A DNA stretch of 64,000 nucleotides from Pseudomonas sp. H3(2019) (GTDB lineage: Bacteria; Pseudomonadota; Gammaproteobacteria; Pseudomonadales; Pseudomonadaceae), in NCBI RefSeq assembly GCF_007713465.1, contig NZ_VMSG01000031.1:1-64000 (forward strand), written 5' to 3'. Shown piece by piece: positions 44,128-53,103 of the stretch; the first letter of the stretch is position 1; every line of letters begins with the position of its first letter. The notes under the pieces were generated by a model. It ran no database searches and was not told the DNA's origin. It saw only the letters and a list, made by a program, of their open reading frames with translations. Made by a program: the position numbers and the translations under genes.

Positions 44128-44484
44128 TTAAGCCAAGGTGGCTTTAGCTTTCTCGACAATCGCAGCAAACGCCGCTTTTTCGTTCACTGCCAGATCAGCC
44201 AGAACCTTACGGTCGATCTCGATGGACGCTTTTTTCAGGCCGGCGATGAAACGGCTGTAGGACAGACCGTTGATACGTGCACCAGCGTTGATACGAGCGA
44301 TCCACAGAGCGCGGAACTGACGTTTTTTCTGACGACGGTCACGGTAGGCGTATTGGCCTGCCTTGATTACCGCTTGCTTGGCAACACGGAATACGCGCGA
44401 GCGAGCGCCGTAGTAGCCTTTAGCAAGTTTCAGAATTTTTTTGTGACGTTTACGGGCAATGACGCCACGCTTTACACGAGCCAT
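44128..44484 (-). CDS. rplT: 50S ribosomal protein L20
   Basis: A 118-residue, strongly basic protein that binds 23S rRNA early in large-subunit assembly. The N-terminal arm reads MARVKRGVIARKRHKKILKL; the globular part has IARINAGARINGLSYSRFIA. In the infC-rpmI-rplT operon L20 represses translation of rpmI and itself. It is 29 bp after rpmI, full length. Confidence 0.98.
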   Translation of the reverse strand: MARVKRGVIARKRHKKILKLAKGYYGARSRVFRVAKQAVIKAGQYAYRDRRQKKRQFRALWIARINAGARINGLSYSRFIAGLKKASIEIDRKVLADLAVNEKAAFAAIVEKAKATLA

Positions 44485-44513
44485 GAGTTACTTCCTCTAT
44501 TCTTAACCAAAAA

Positions 44514-44708
44514 TTAACGAAGGCGCAGCATGCGCTCGACTTTTGCCACGTCAGACGGATGCAGCAAGCTGCTACCGCGCAGTTGACGCTTACGCTTGGT
44601 CGACATTTTGGTCAGGATGTGGCTCTTGAAAGCGTGCTTGTGCTTGATACCGTTAGCAGTTTTCAGAAACCGCTTAGCAGCACCACTTTTAGTTTTCATC
44701 TTTGGCAT
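44514..44708 (-). CDS. rpmI: 50S ribosomal protein L35
   Basis: A 64-residue basic protein (MPKMKTKSGAAKRFLKTANG ... SDVAKVERMLRLR), the full length of bacterial L35. It lies between infC (60 bp) and rplT (29 bp) in the conserved operon. Confidence 0.98.
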   Translation of the reverse strand: MPKMKTKSGAAKRFLKTANGIKHKHAFKSHILTKMSTKRKRQLRGSSLLHPSDVAKVERMLRLR

Positions 44709-44768
44709 GTTCGGATACTCCGCATTCAGTTGATAAACATAATCGCAAGGCCTGCCGTGCCCTGTTGA

Positions 44769-45314
44769 TTACTTCTTCTTTTTCGGGGCGATGACCATGA
44801 TCAGCTGGCGTCCTTCCATCTTAGGATGCTGTTCGACCGAACCGTACTCGAGCAGGTCACCTTCAACCCGCTTGAGGAGTTCCATCCCCAGCTCCTGGTG
44901 GGCCATCTCACGGCCGCGGAATCGCAAGGATACCTTGGCCCTGTCCCCGTCACTCAGGAAACGTACCAGGTTGCGCAGTTTTACCTGGTAATCCCCTTCC
45001 TCCGTCCCTGGACGAAACTTGATTTCTTTAACCTGAATCTGCTTCTGGTTTTTCTTCGCCGCAGCAATCTGCTTCTTCTTTTCGAAGATCGATTTGCCGT
45101 AGTCCATCACACGGCAAACCGGTGGGACTGCGTCTGCGGAGATTTCTACCAGATCAAGCTTGGCTTCTTCAGCAATACGAAGCGCTTCATCAATCGAGAC
45201 GATGCCAATCTGCTCGCCGTCAGCGCCAATTAACCGAACCTCGCGTGCCGAGATATTCTCGTTGATCGGGGCTTTCGGTGCAGCTCGTTTATCTTGTCTC
45301 ATTTCACGCTTAAT
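44769..45314 (-). CDS. infC: Translation initiation factor IF-3 (AUU start)
   Basis: IF-3 keeps ribosomal subunits apart and proofreads the start codon. About 181 residues if initiated at ATT 45312-45314 (IKREMRQDKRAA), which has GGAG 8 bases upstream; two further in-frame ATT codons precede it. The first ATG (45300-45302) would give 177 residues and has no ribosome site. The N-domain (ISAREVRLIGADGEQIGIVS), linker and C-domain (KEIKFRPGTEEGDYQVKLRN) are all present. Use of AUU allows IF-3 to repress its own synthesis, as known in E. coli. Confidence 0.95.
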   Translation of the reverse strand: MKREMRQDKRAAPKAPINENISAREVRLIGADGEQIGIVSIDEALRIAEEAKLDLVEISADAVPPVCRVMDYGKSIFEKKKQIAAAKKNQKQIQVKEIKFRPGTEEGDYQVKLRNLVRFLSDGDRAKVSLRFRGREMAHQELGMELLKRVEGDLLEYGSVEQHPKMEGRQLIMVIAPKKKK

Positions 45315-45319
45315 AATAA

Positions 45320-47242
45320 TTACTCCGAATCTGGGCGACCACGCCGGGAAACCGCTTGCGCGAGGAACTCAGCGAACTGGGCGACGGGCATCGAGCCCAG
45401 GTCAGCACCTTCACGAGTACGCACAGCGACAGTCTGCATCTCGACTTCCCGATCTCCAATAACCAAGAGATAGGGAACCTTGAGCAAAGTATGCTCGCGG
45501 ATTTTAAAGCCGATCTTTTCATTTCTCAAGTCAGACTTGGCACGAAAACCGCTTTGATTGAGAGTTTTTTCAACTTCAGCGGCAAAATCTGCCTGTTTAT
45601 CAGTGATATTCATGATCACTGCCTGAGTCGGAGCCAGCCACGCAGGGAACGCGCCCTCGTAATGCTCGATCAGAATCCCGACGAATCGCTCAAAGGAACC
45701 CAGAATCGCCCGGTGCAACATCACCGGGTGCTTGCGACTGTTGTCTTCGGAGACGTATTCGGCTCCCAGACGGATCGGCAGGTTAAAATCGAGCTGCAAG
45801 GTACCACATTGCCAGACACGACCGAGGCAATCTTTTAGCGAGAACTCGATTTTCGGGCCGTAGAAAGCCCCCTCGCCTGGCTGCAGATCGTACGGCAGGC
45901 CCGCACTATCAAGGGCTGCGGCCAGCGCGGATTCTGCGCGATCCCACAACTCATCGGAGCCGACGCGTTTTTCCGGACGAGTGGACAGCTTCATTACGAC
46001 GTCGGTAAAGCCGAAATCGGCGTAGACATCCATGGTCAACTTGATGAACGCGGCGGATTCGGCCTGCATCTGCTCTTCAGTACAGAAGATGTGCGCATCG
46101 TCCTGGGTGAACCCGCGCACGCGCATGATGCCGTGCAACGCACCGGACGGCTCGTTACGGTGACAAGCACCGAATTCGGCCAGACGCATCGGCAGTTCAC
46201 GGTAGCTTTTCAGGCCCTGATTGAACACTTGCACGTGGCAAGGGCAGTTCATTGGCTTGATCGCGTAGTCGCGGCTTTCCGACTGCGTGGTGAACATGTT
46301 CTCGGCGTAGTTGGCCCAGTGCCCGGATTTCTCCCACAGGCTACGGTCAACCACTTGCGGGGTCTTGATCTCCAGGTAGCCGTTTTCACGCTGAACCTGG
46401 CGCATGTACTGCTCGAGCACCTGGTACAGGGTCCAGCCGTTCGGGTGCCAGAAAACCATGCCCGGCGCTTCTTCCTGGGTATGGAACAGGCCGAGACGCT
46501 TGCCGATCTTGCGATGGTCGCGCTTTTCAGCTTCTTCGATACGCTGGATGTAAGCCGCCAGTTGCTTTTTGTCAGCCCAGGCAGTGCCGTAAACGCGCTG
46601 CAGTTGCTCGTTTTTGGCATCGCCGCGCCAGTAGGCGCCGGACAGCTTGGTCAGCTTGAAGGATTTCAGGAAGCGGGTGTTCGGCACGTGCGGACCGCGG
46701 CACATGTCGACGTATTCTTCGTGATAGTACAGGCCCATGGCCTGTTCGTTCGGCATGTCTTCGACCAGGCGCAGCTTGTAGTCTTCGCCGCGGCTGGTGA
46801 ACACGTCGATCACTTCGGCGCGCGGAGTGACTTTCTTGATGACGTCGTAATCTTTTTCGATCAGCAGGTGCATGCGCTGCTCGATCGCCGCCAGGTCGTC
46901 CGGAGTGAAAGGACGCTCGTAGGCGATGTCGTAATAGAAGCCTTCATCGATGACCGGACCGATCACCATTTTCGCCGTCGGGTACAGCTGCTTGACCGCG
47001 TGGCCAATCAGGTGAGCGCAAGAGTGGCGAATGATCTCCACTCCCTCTTCATCCTTGGGCGTGATGATTTGCAGGGTCGCGTCGCTGTCGATGACATCGC
47101 TGGCGTCAACCAGTTTGCCGTTGACCTTGCCGGCCACGGTGGCCTTGGCCAGACCGGCACCAATGGATGCGGCGACCTCGGCTACGGAAACCGGATGATC
47201 GAAGGAACGTTGACTGCCGTCGGGAAGAGTAATAGTGGGCAT
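45320..47242 (-). CDS. thrS: Threonyl-tRNA synthetase
   Basis: A 640-residue class II synthetase. It has a TGS domain (1-62), an editing domain with HSCAHLIGHAV and MCRGPHV zinc-type motifs (about 65-235), the catalytic core (240-535, with CPCHVQVFNQ and motif 3 HRAILGSFERFVGILIEHYE) and an anticodon-binding domain (540-640). ATG at 47242 was chosen because GGAGG lies 4 bases upstream; the 11 upstream codons are not conserved-looking. Its TAA falls 6 bp before the infC start, and the infC ribosome site lies in its last codons. Confidence 0.98.
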   Translation of the reverse strand: MPTITLPDGSQRSFDHPVSVAEVAASIGAGLAKATVAGKVNGKLVDASDVIDSDATLQIITPKDEEGVEIIRHSCAHLIGHAVKQLYPTAKMVIGPVIDEGFYYDIAYERPFTPDDLAAIEQRMHLLIEKDYDVIKKVTPRAEVIDVFTSRGEDYKLRLVEDMPNEQAMGLYYHEEYVDMCRGPHVPNTRFLKSFKLTKLSGAYWRGDAKNEQLQRVYGTAWADKKQLAAYIQRIEEAEKRDHRKIGKRLGLFHTQEEAPGMVFWHPNGWTLYQVLEQYMRQVQRENGYLEIKTPQVVDRSLWEKSGHWANYAENMFTTQSESRDYAIKPMNCPCHVQVFNQGLKSYRELPMRLAEFGACHRNEPSGALHGIMRVRGFTQDDAHIFCTEEQMQAESAAFIKLTMDVYADFGFTDVVMKLSTRPEKRVGSDELWDRAESALAAALDSAGLPYDLQPGEGAFYGPKIEFSLKDCLGRVWQCGTLQLDFNLPIRLGAEYVSEDNSRKHPVMLHRAILGSFERFVGILIEHYEGAFPAWLAPTQAVIMNITDKQADFAAEVEKTLNQSGFRAKSDLRNEKIGFKIREHTLLKVPYLLVIGDREVEMQTVAVRTREGADLGSMPVAQFAEFLAQAVSRRGRPDSE

Positions 47243-47627
47243 GGCGCCTCCTCTCCTAGTGGTGACCCCTACCAAAGGTCACGTGGGTTGGGATGAGCAG
47301 CCAGTACGCGACTCAGTCCAGGCCATTCAATAATGAACGCCTGCCTTACAGCGGCAGGAGCCTTGCGGCCAACCGGGAACCGAACCAGAGTGACTGGAGA
47401 TCAAATCAGGGTTATTCGGGTATTGGCCGCTACTGGCGAACAGATCGTCCAGAGCCTGAAAATACCCAAGCGCTGGATCCTAGCACAGATGAACGGTCGT
47501 CGACGCGACCTTGTTTGTCCAACGCCGAATTCAGGGCTTTTGCATCAAAAAGTGAACTTGAGATGTACGACCCACCTCAAATAGGCTGAGAATCGCCACA
47601 CATTATCGACCTCACGGAGTTCCAGCT
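47243..47627. other. thrS upstream region, no supported gene
   Basis: The region holds the thrS promoter and leader on the minus strand. An 83-codon open stretch on the plus strand lacks a ribosome site and known motifs. No tRNA was found here. Confidence 0.5.
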
Positions 47628-47927
47628 ATGCGTCTTATCCGCCTTATCGCCCTTGCCTCCCCACTGATCATGCTGCTCCCGCTGAGCGCGCAGGCTGCCT
47701 GGCCTGCCGGGGTTCGCGAAAGCTATATGAAGGACTGCGTTGGTGCCGCCAGTCAGAGCGTCGACCAGAAGACAGCCGAACAGCATTGTGCCTGTGGCGC
47801 GGACAAGCTGAACGAGAAGTTTACAACGGCCGAAATCAGCGAGCTGATGAGCAAGACGAAACAGCCGAGTGCGGAGCTGCGAACCAAGGCGCTGGACGCC
47901 ATTGCGGCCTGCAGAGTCGTTAAATAA
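47628..47927 (+). CDS. Small exported hypothetical protein
   Basis: A 99-residue protein with a Sec signal peptide (LIRLIALASPLIMLLPLSAQAA), cleaved near AQA-AWP, so periplasmic. The mature part has Cys in MKDCVGAA, HCACGAD and AACRVVK, giving possible disulfides, and a short helical repeat KLNEKFTTAEISELM. The ATG at 47628 is preceded by GGAG. Homologues appear common in pseudomonads; the function is unknown. Confidence 0.8.
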   Translation: MRLIRLIALASPLIMLLPLSAQAAWPAGVRESYMKDCVGAASQSVDQKTAEQHCACGADKLNEKFTTAEISELMSKTKQPSAELRTKALDAIAACRVVK

Positions 47928-48221
47928 GCTGCCGCAGGGCTGAAAAACAACGCCTTTGGCGAGTAGAAAATAGCCAAAAAACCGCTATTTCAGACAAATT
48001 ACGCAGCTTTTACAGCTTTTTTTACAGGTCATGTATTTGGCTGCAGGCCTTTTAAACCGGGGCTTCCAGCCATACACAACGACAAAGAACAGGCGATACG
48101 AAGGCAAACAGCACGTCCGGGGGGCTCCCAAATCGAACATTTCGACTATGATACTCCGGTGTGCCCAGTTGGCCTGAGCAGCACAGTACTACTGAAAATA
48201 TATGTTTCTTGGAGATACACC

Positions 48222-48434
48222 ATGTCTAATCGCCAAACCGGCACCGTTAAATGGTTCAACGATGAAAAAGGCTTCGGCTTCATCACTCCTCAAGGTGGCG
48301 GTGACGACCTGTTCGTACACTTCAAAGCTATCGAAAGCGACGGTTTCAAAAGCCTGAAAGAAGGCCAAACCGTTTCCTTCGTGGCTGAGAAAGGCCAAAA
48401 GGGTATGCAAGCTGCACAAGTTCGCCCAGAGTAA
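48222..48434 (+). CDS. Cold-shock protein (CspA family)
   Basis: A 70-residue nucleic-acid chaperone. RNP1 KGFGFITP and RNP2 LFVHFKAI are intact, with the usual start GTVKWFNDEKGFGF. The ATG at 48222 has GGAG upstream. About 200 bp of non-coding sequence precedes it, consistent with the long structured leaders of cold-shock mRNAs. A strong terminator follows. Confidence 0.96.
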   Translation: MSNRQTGTVKWFNDEKGFGFITPQGGGDDLFVHFKAIESDGFKSLKEGQTVSFVAEKGQKGMQAAQVRPE

Positions 48435-48455
48435 TTTCCTGGCGCACTAAAAAAA

Positions 48456-48480
48456 CCCCGTCCATGTGACGGGGTTTTTT
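48456..48480 (+). terminator. Rho-independent terminator of the cold-shock gene
   Basis: CCCCGTC and GACGGGG with a 5-base loop, then six T; preceded by A7, so it may act both ways and also serve the lipoprotein gene at 48507. Confidence 0.95.
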
Positions 48481-48506
48481 ATGGGCGCAACCAAAGCCTG
48501 AAGCGA

Positions 48507-48821
48507 TTAGCCGCAGTTGACGCGGGTAATCACCAGGTTGGCGTCGGTGTTGAGATTCAAACGATCCGAACGGTATTCCAGAGTGATCATGTCGTTCGGC
48601 CTGAGGACTCGTGCAGTCTGCGACCCGGAACGTGTGCGGGCCTGTTCCAGCAACTCTGGCGAAGCTTTTTTGCCAATGGTGAATTCGGCAGCCTTTGCCT
48701 CACAACGGCCATTACCGGCCCCGGCTACCACAGGGTCTTTTGCCGACTCGGAGGTACTGCTGCAACCCGCCAACATGACGGCGGCCAGCAAAGTACCCAA
48801 TGACGCGAGCTTCCAAGGCAT
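48507..48821 (-). CDS. Lipoprotein with peptidase-inhibitor I78-like domain
   Basis: A 104-residue lipoprotein (lipobox LAGC, Cys20). The mature part has GRCEAKAAEFTIGKKASPEL and ends TREV-like VITRVNCG, with RVLRPNDMITLEYRSDRLNL between. This is the pattern of I78-family inhibitors of serine peptidases: two Cys framing a small fold and a GxxAxxxL helix. It would sit on the periplasmic face of a membrane. The ATG has AGGAGG upstream. Confidence 0.8.
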   Translation of the reverse strand: MPWKLASLGTLLAAVMLAGCSSTSESAKDPVVAGAGNGRCEAKAAEFTIGKKASPELLEQARTRSGSQTARVLRPNDMITLEYRSDRLNLNTDANLVITRVNCG

Positions 48822-48984
48822 GACGCCTCCTTTTCAATAGTTGAACTGAATTCGTGCGACAGCCGTTTGGGCGTTTGGTTTCATGGTCAGTGACATCCCC
48901 CGCCCTCAAAGCCGTCAAACACGCAAGTTTGCCTGAGCTATCCCCTGCTGTTCAGTGCGCAATCGTGACTGAATATGAGCAGGC

Positions 48985-49329
48985 TCAGTAGATATCAATG
49001 TAATCAAAGGGCGGTTTCGGCCAGTTCTGTTTCAATGCGTTGAATATCTGCATGACCCAAACCTCATCACTGGCGGCAACCATGCCTACATACCCGGAGC
49101 CTTTGGCCCACGTCTCAAGGCGAAACAGCAGCCCGTCAATATCCGTTCCGCCGACAACACCCGACGAAATGTAGGCAATACCTGACTTGCTGACCCGCAA
49201 CTGGGTATGCATATCGTCGCTGGCAGACGCTAGCAGCTGGCGCACAGCCTCAAGCGTCAAACCGTCCGGGGTATTCAAATCGATCTGCACAGCACTGTCC
49301 TTGAAATCTACAAAGCCCAAGTGTCGCAT
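48985..49329 (-). CDS. Hypothetical protein
   Basis: A 114-residue cytosolic protein (MRHLGFVDFKDSAVQIDLNT...). ATG at 49327-49329 was chosen because GGAGG lies 3 bases upstream; a longer in-frame start lacks a site. It has alternating strands and helices and ends PPFDYIDIY. No family is recognised. It is divergent from the small gene at 49419, 90 bp apart. Confidence 0.7.
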   Translation of the reverse strand: MRHLGFVDFKDSAVQIDLNTPDGLTLEAVRQLLASASDDMHTQLRVSKSGIAYISSGVVGGTDIDGLLFRLETWAKGSGYVGMVAASDEVWVMQIFNALKQNWPKPPFDYIDIY

Positions 49330-49418
49330 AGCCCTCCGTTCATGCCTAAGTCGGAGTGCCAAAAGCTGCGCAAGGTGGTTAACTCAACGGACAGACTTCC
49401 CGACCTCGCGAGACATTT

Positions 49419-49622
49419 ATGACCACCGTGACCATCGACGCCGATATCAAAGTCAGCTGGCCTCAAGGCCACAGCTCTTACAGCCCCAGCACCCCGGAAG
49501 AGCTGGCAATCATTGGCATAGACCTGTTGGTCAAGGACTTGGGCACGAAAGCCGCTCAACAATTCATCGAGCAGGTATTCGAGAAGTACCCCATCGACGA
49601 TATGGGCGCCGCCCACACGTAA
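49419..49622 (+). CDS. Small hypothetical protein
   Basis: A 67-residue acidic protein (MTTVTIDADIKVSWPQGHSS..., ending DDMGAAHT). The ribosome site is poor (CGAGAC upstream). No signal or membrane segment and no recognised family. A strong hairpin follows its stop. Confidence 0.65.
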   Translation: MTTVTIDADIKVSWPQGHSSYSPSTPEELAIIGIDLLVKDLGTKAAQQFIEQVFEKYPIDDMGAAHT

Positions 49623-49633
49623 AGGGAGTAAAA

Positions 49634-49657
49634 CCCCGCAGGCTGGCACCTGCGGGG
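49634..49657. terminator. Bidirectional hairpin between convergent genes
   Basis: CCCCGCAGG and CCTGCGGGG, a 9-bp stem with a 6-base loop, between the plus gene ending 49622 and the minus gene ending 49665. Confidence 0.75.
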
Positions 49658-49664
49658 ACATAAC

Positions 49665-50693
49665 TTACTTGAGACGGGCGAGACGCGTCGTCAGCAAGTC
49701 AAAGAAGCCCTGAGCATCGCCGTTCGCGACCCAGAACGCGTTCTTCGGGGCTTTCAGACCGTCGTACCAGTCAACAATGGTCTGGCCAAAGGTTGGCCCT
49801 TCGCGACTGTCGACCACCACATTCACCGCACGACCGGTAAACAGTTCGGGCTTGAGCAGGTACGCGATCACCGTGGCGTCATGCACCGGGCCACCAGGAA
49901 TACCGTAGTGTTCCATGTCGCCTTTGACGTATTCGTTGAGAATATCGCCCACCAGTTTGCTGGCATTGTTGTTCAGCGCAGCAATCTGCTTCAGGCGAGC
50001 GTCACTGGTCAGAATCTTGTGAGTGACGTCCAGCGGTAGATAGGTCAGCTTGACGCCGCTCTTGAGGACCACTTCAGCTGCCTGCGGGTCGGCGAACAGG
50101 TTGAACTCGGCCACCGGAGTAATATTGCCGCCGTTGAAATGCGCCCCACCCATGATCACCACTTCCTTGATGCCCTGGGTGATTTCCGGGTCCTGAATCA
50201 ACGCCAGCGCCAGGTTGGTCTGCGGCCCGAGCATTGCAATGGTGATGCTGTGAGGTTTGGCCGCGCGCAAAGTATCGATCAGGTAAGTGACTGCATCGCC
50301 TTTGGCCAGACCTTTCTTCGGCTCGTGCACCGTGACACCCGACAGGCCTTCCTTGCCATGAATGTTCTCGGCATAGATCGGCGAGCGCATCAGCGGTTTC
50401 GGTGCCCCTGCATAAACCGGCACCTCTTCACGCCCTGCCCACTCGCGGGCCAGCCGCGCATTGCGCGAGGTTTTGTCCAGGCGCACGTTACCGGCAACGG
50501 TTGTCAGTGCGCGAATATTCAGTTCTTCGGGCGATGCCAGGGCAAACAGCAGCGCCACTACGTCGTCGGCACCTGGATCGGTGTCGATGATCAGATCAAT
50601 TTTTTCCGCCGCGTGGGCGCCTGTAGCGGTGAGCAAGGACAAAAGCAGCAGACTCCGGATCAGGTGGTGCAGTCGTTGAGCATAGCGGTACAT
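49665..50693 (-). CDS. Periplasmic nucleoside hydrolase
   Basis: A 342-residue inosine-uridine-type nucleoside N-ribohydrolase, splitting nucleosides to base and ribose. The Ca-binding motif is DTDPGADDVVALLFAL; further conserved parts are LGPQTNLALAL, MGGAHF-GGNITPVAEFNLFAD and GGPVHDATVIAYLL. A signal peptide (LIRSLLLLSLLTATGAHAAE) indicates export, unlike cytosolic RihA/B. It ends the rbsB-A-C-R-K-D gene set, 45 bp after rbsD, so ribose released outside could be taken up by RbsBAC. Confidence 0.92.
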   Translation of the reverse strand: MYRYAQRLHHLIRSLLLLSLLTATGAHAAEKIDLIIDTDPGADDVVALLFALASPEELNIRALTTVAGNVRLDKTSRNARLAREWAGREEVPVYAGAPKPLMRSPIYAENIHGKEGLSGVTVHEPKKGLAKGDAVTYLIDTLRAAKPHSITIAMLGPQTNLALALIQDPEITQGIKEVVIMGGAHFNGGNITPVAEFNLFADPQAAEVVLKSGVKLTYLPLDVTHKILTSDARLKQIAALNNNASKLVGDILNEYVKGDMEHYGIPGGPVHDATVIAYLLKPELFTGRAVNVVVDSREGPTFGQTIVDWYDGLKAPKNAFWVANGDAQGFFDLLTTRLARLK

Positions 50694-50738
50694 AGCGCAC
50701 TCCTTGTGCGTGGATAAATCGAATCGGGATATGGCGGA

Positions 50739-51143
50739 CTAGAAAGTCACCCCTGCGACCAGCACGATGTTGCAGTACGGCTGACATTCGCCCGTACGAA
50801 CAATCGCCCGCGCCTGTCGGCTAAGGACTTTAAATTCTTCATGACTCAGCAACCGCCGCTGGCCCATCGCGGCATTGGCCGTCAGCTCGTCGATCGCCTG
50901 CAGCGCCGGCGGCTGCTTGAGCAGGATTTCTTCCGCCAGCACATGGCTTTCCACCTGCATTTCACTGAGTACGACGCGCAAGGTACTGACAAAGTCCGGA
51001 ATGCCCTGGGTCAACGCCAGGTCGATCAACTCAACGCCAGGCGGCACCGGCAGACCGGCATCGCCAATCACCAGCATGTCGCCGTGCCCCAGAGAGGCAA
51101 TTAGCCGCGACAACGCGATATTGAGCAAGGGTGTTTTTTTCAT
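50739..51143 (-). CDS. rbsD: D-ribose pyranase
   Basis: A 134-residue enzyme interconverting beta-pyranose and furanose forms of ribose so that ribokinase can act. The catalytic His is in ASLGHGDMLVIGDAGLP; the C-terminal block is RTGECQPYCNIVLVAGV. Its ATG overlaps the rbsK stop (ATGA), so it is coupled. Full length. Confidence 0.95.
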   Translation of the reverse strand: MKKTPLLNIALSRLIASLGHGDMLVIGDAGLPVPPGVELIDLALTQGIPDFVSTLRVVLSEMQVESHVLAEEILLKQPPALQAIDELTANAAMGQRRLLSHEEFKVLSRQARAIVRTGECQPYCNIVLVAGVTF

Positions 51144-52057
51144 GATGCTTTGAAGGCCTGTACGTCTGACAAGGAAGGAATCGAGGGTTGTGCGCCGGCC
51201 CGCGTCACCGACAAGGCTGCCGCGACCTGACCAAAACGAATGGCCTCGACTTCGCTTTTGCCAGCAGCCAATGCCGCGGCAAAACCGCCGACAAAGGTGT
51301 CACCGGCCGCCGTGGTGTCGACGGACTTGACCTTGGGTGCCGGAAAATGTTCGCAGCCCTGCCCGTTGGCAAACAATGAACCCTGGGGCCCCAACGTGAT
51401 GATGACCTTGCCGGCACCGGCGGCGATCAATCGGCTCGCGGCCAGCTCGGCGCTCTCCAGAGAGTCCACCGGCAAACCGCTCAGGGCCGACGCTTCGCTT
51501 TCATTGGGGATCAGGTAATCGATTGACGAATACCAGTCGGCCGGCAATGGGCTCGTTGCCGGCGCCGGATTGAGGATCACCGTCTTGCCCAGCTCACGAC
51601 CGCGTTTGAGGACATAACCAACCGTGTGCATCGGCACTTCAAGCTGACAGATGATCACGTCGGCCGCTGCAAGCACCGCATCGAACCCCGCGACCATGTC
51701 AGGTGTCAGCTGACCGTTGGCGCCCGCAACGATGACAATCGCATTCTGGCTGTTGTCATCGACCACGATCAGCGCCACGCCGCTGGAGCCCTCGACCGAT
51801 GTCAGCGCCTGACAATCGATCTGTTCTGCCAGCAGCGCTGCGCGCAATTGCTCGCCATAAGCATCGTCACCCACGCAGCCGATCATCGACACCCGCGCAC
51901 CCAGCCGGGCAGACGCGACCGCCTGGTTAGCACCCTTGCCGCCCGACACGGTGGCAAACGACTCGCCATGCAGCGTTTCTCCGGCATGTGGCAACCGCTG
52001 GGCGCGGGTCACCAGGTCCATGTTCAGACTGCCTACAACCACTACTTTTGCTGGCAT
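51140..52057 (-). CDS. rbsK: Ribokinase
   Basis: A 305-residue PfkB-family kinase making ribose 5-phosphate with ATP. The substrate motif is VSGGKGANQAVASARLGA, and the catalytic Asp is in DTTAAGDTFVGGFAAAL; the anion hole GAGD form is intact. It is 23 bp after rbsR and overlaps rbsD by 4 bp. Confidence 0.96.
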   Translation of the reverse strand: MPAKVVVVGSLNMDLVTRAQRLPHAGETLHGESFATVSGGKGANQAVASARLGARVSMIGCVGDDAYGEQLRAALLAEQIDCQALTSVEGSSGVALIVVDDNSQNAIVIVAGANGQLTPDMVAGFDAVLAAADVIICQLEVPMHTVGYVLKRGRELGKTVILNPAPATSPLPADWYSSIDYLIPNESEASALSGLPVDSLESAELAASRLIAAGAGKVIITLGPQGSLFANGQGCEHFPAPKVKSVDTTAAGDTFVGGFAAALAAGKSEVEAIRFGQVAAALSVTRAGAQPSIPSLSDVQAFKAS

Positions 52058-52080
52058 ACATCCCTACTCATCAATTCGCT

Positions 52081-53100
52081 TCAGCGGTATTGGTCGAATA
52101 CGCCGGCCAGCGGCGCGGTCGACTCTCGCATGACAATGCTAGGCGTCACGATCCGCTGATCGGTCGCCAGTTCGGGTGTCGCGATCCGTCGCAACAGTAC
52201 CTCCGCAGCCATTTCGCCAAGCTGCAGGATCGACTGGCCGACGGTGGTCAGCGCCGGATAGACATAACGACTCATCTGAATATCGTCGAAACCGATGACC
52301 GAAAGCTCGCTCGGCACCCGGATATTGCGCTCGGCGGCGGCCCGCAGTACGCCGATACCGATCATGTCGTTACCGGCAAAAATTGCGCTGGGCGGGTGCT
52401 TTTCCAGCAACATCGTCGCCGCGTTGTAACCGCCGATGCTGGTGAAATCACTTTCGAGCATCCATTCTCCCGGCACTTCGACGCCTGCCTCTTTCAAGGC
52501 CCGGCAGTAACCTGCCAGACGCATCTGCGCCACGCTGGTATGTGCCGGACCGCCAATAGTGGCGATGTCGCGATGGCCCAGCTCGAGCAAATGCCGGGTC
52601 GCAAGATAAGCACCGTATTCATGATCGATGCGTACCATGTCCGCATCGAGTCCCTCCAAGCCACGGTCGACGATCACCATCGGCGTGCGCACGCCCGCCA
52701 GCCCTTGCGCCAACCCGCTATCGCCGCCGGCGGACGCGACAATCAGCCCGTCGATGCGTTTTTCCAGCAGCACGCGCAGGTAACTGCGCTGCTTGTCGGG
52801 GTTGTCATCGGAGTTGCAGAGGATCACGCAATAACCGTTACGCTCGCAGTAATCCTCGATACCACGGGCCAATTCCGCGAAGTACGGGTTGAGACTGTTG
52901 GGCACCAGCAGACCGATAGTCGCGGTGGTTTTCGCTTTGAGCGAGCGCGCCACCGCACTGGGCACGTAATCCAGGCTTTTGATCGCGGCCTCGACCTTGA
53001 GCCGAACCTCTTCACTGACCGGCCGGGTCTTGTTCACCACATGGGAAACCGTGGTGTAGGAAATCCCCGCGAGCGCTGCTACATCCTTGATAGTCGCCAT
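52081..53100 (-). CDS. rbsR: LacI-family ribose operon repressor
   Basis: A 339-residue repressor. The HTH and hinge read MATIKDVAALAGISYTTVSH then VVNKTRPVSEEVR and SAVARSLKAKTTATI. The periplasmic-binding-protein-like core is complete. It lies inside the operon, after rbsC and before rbsK, and the perfect palindrome at 56775-56786 ahead of rbsB is its likely operator. Ribose is the expected inducer. Confidence 0.94.
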   Translation of the reverse strand: MATIKDVAALAGISYTTVSHVVNKTRPVSEEVRLKVEAAIKSLDYVPSAVARSLKAKTTATIGLLVPNSLNPYFAELARGIEDYCERNGYCVILCNSDDNPDKQRSYLRVLLEKRIDGLIVASAGGDSGLAQGLAGVRTPMVIVDRGLEGLDADMVRIDHEYGAYLATRHLLELGHRDIATIGGPAHTSVAQMRLAGYCRALKEAGVEVPGEWMLESDFTSIGGYNAATMLLEKHPPSAIFAGNDMIGIGVLRAAAERNIRVPSELSVIGFDDIQMSRYVYPALTTVGQSILQLGEMAAEVLLRRIATPELATDQRIVTPSIVMRESTAPLAGVFDQYR

Positions 53101-53103
53101 GAT

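Noticed and set aside
47396..47480. Faint resemblance of an upstream thrS stretch (DQIRVIRVLAATGEQI) to the IF-3 N-domain
   Set aside because: Only a few positions agree, the rest diverges at once, and the frame has no start signal; treated as chance.
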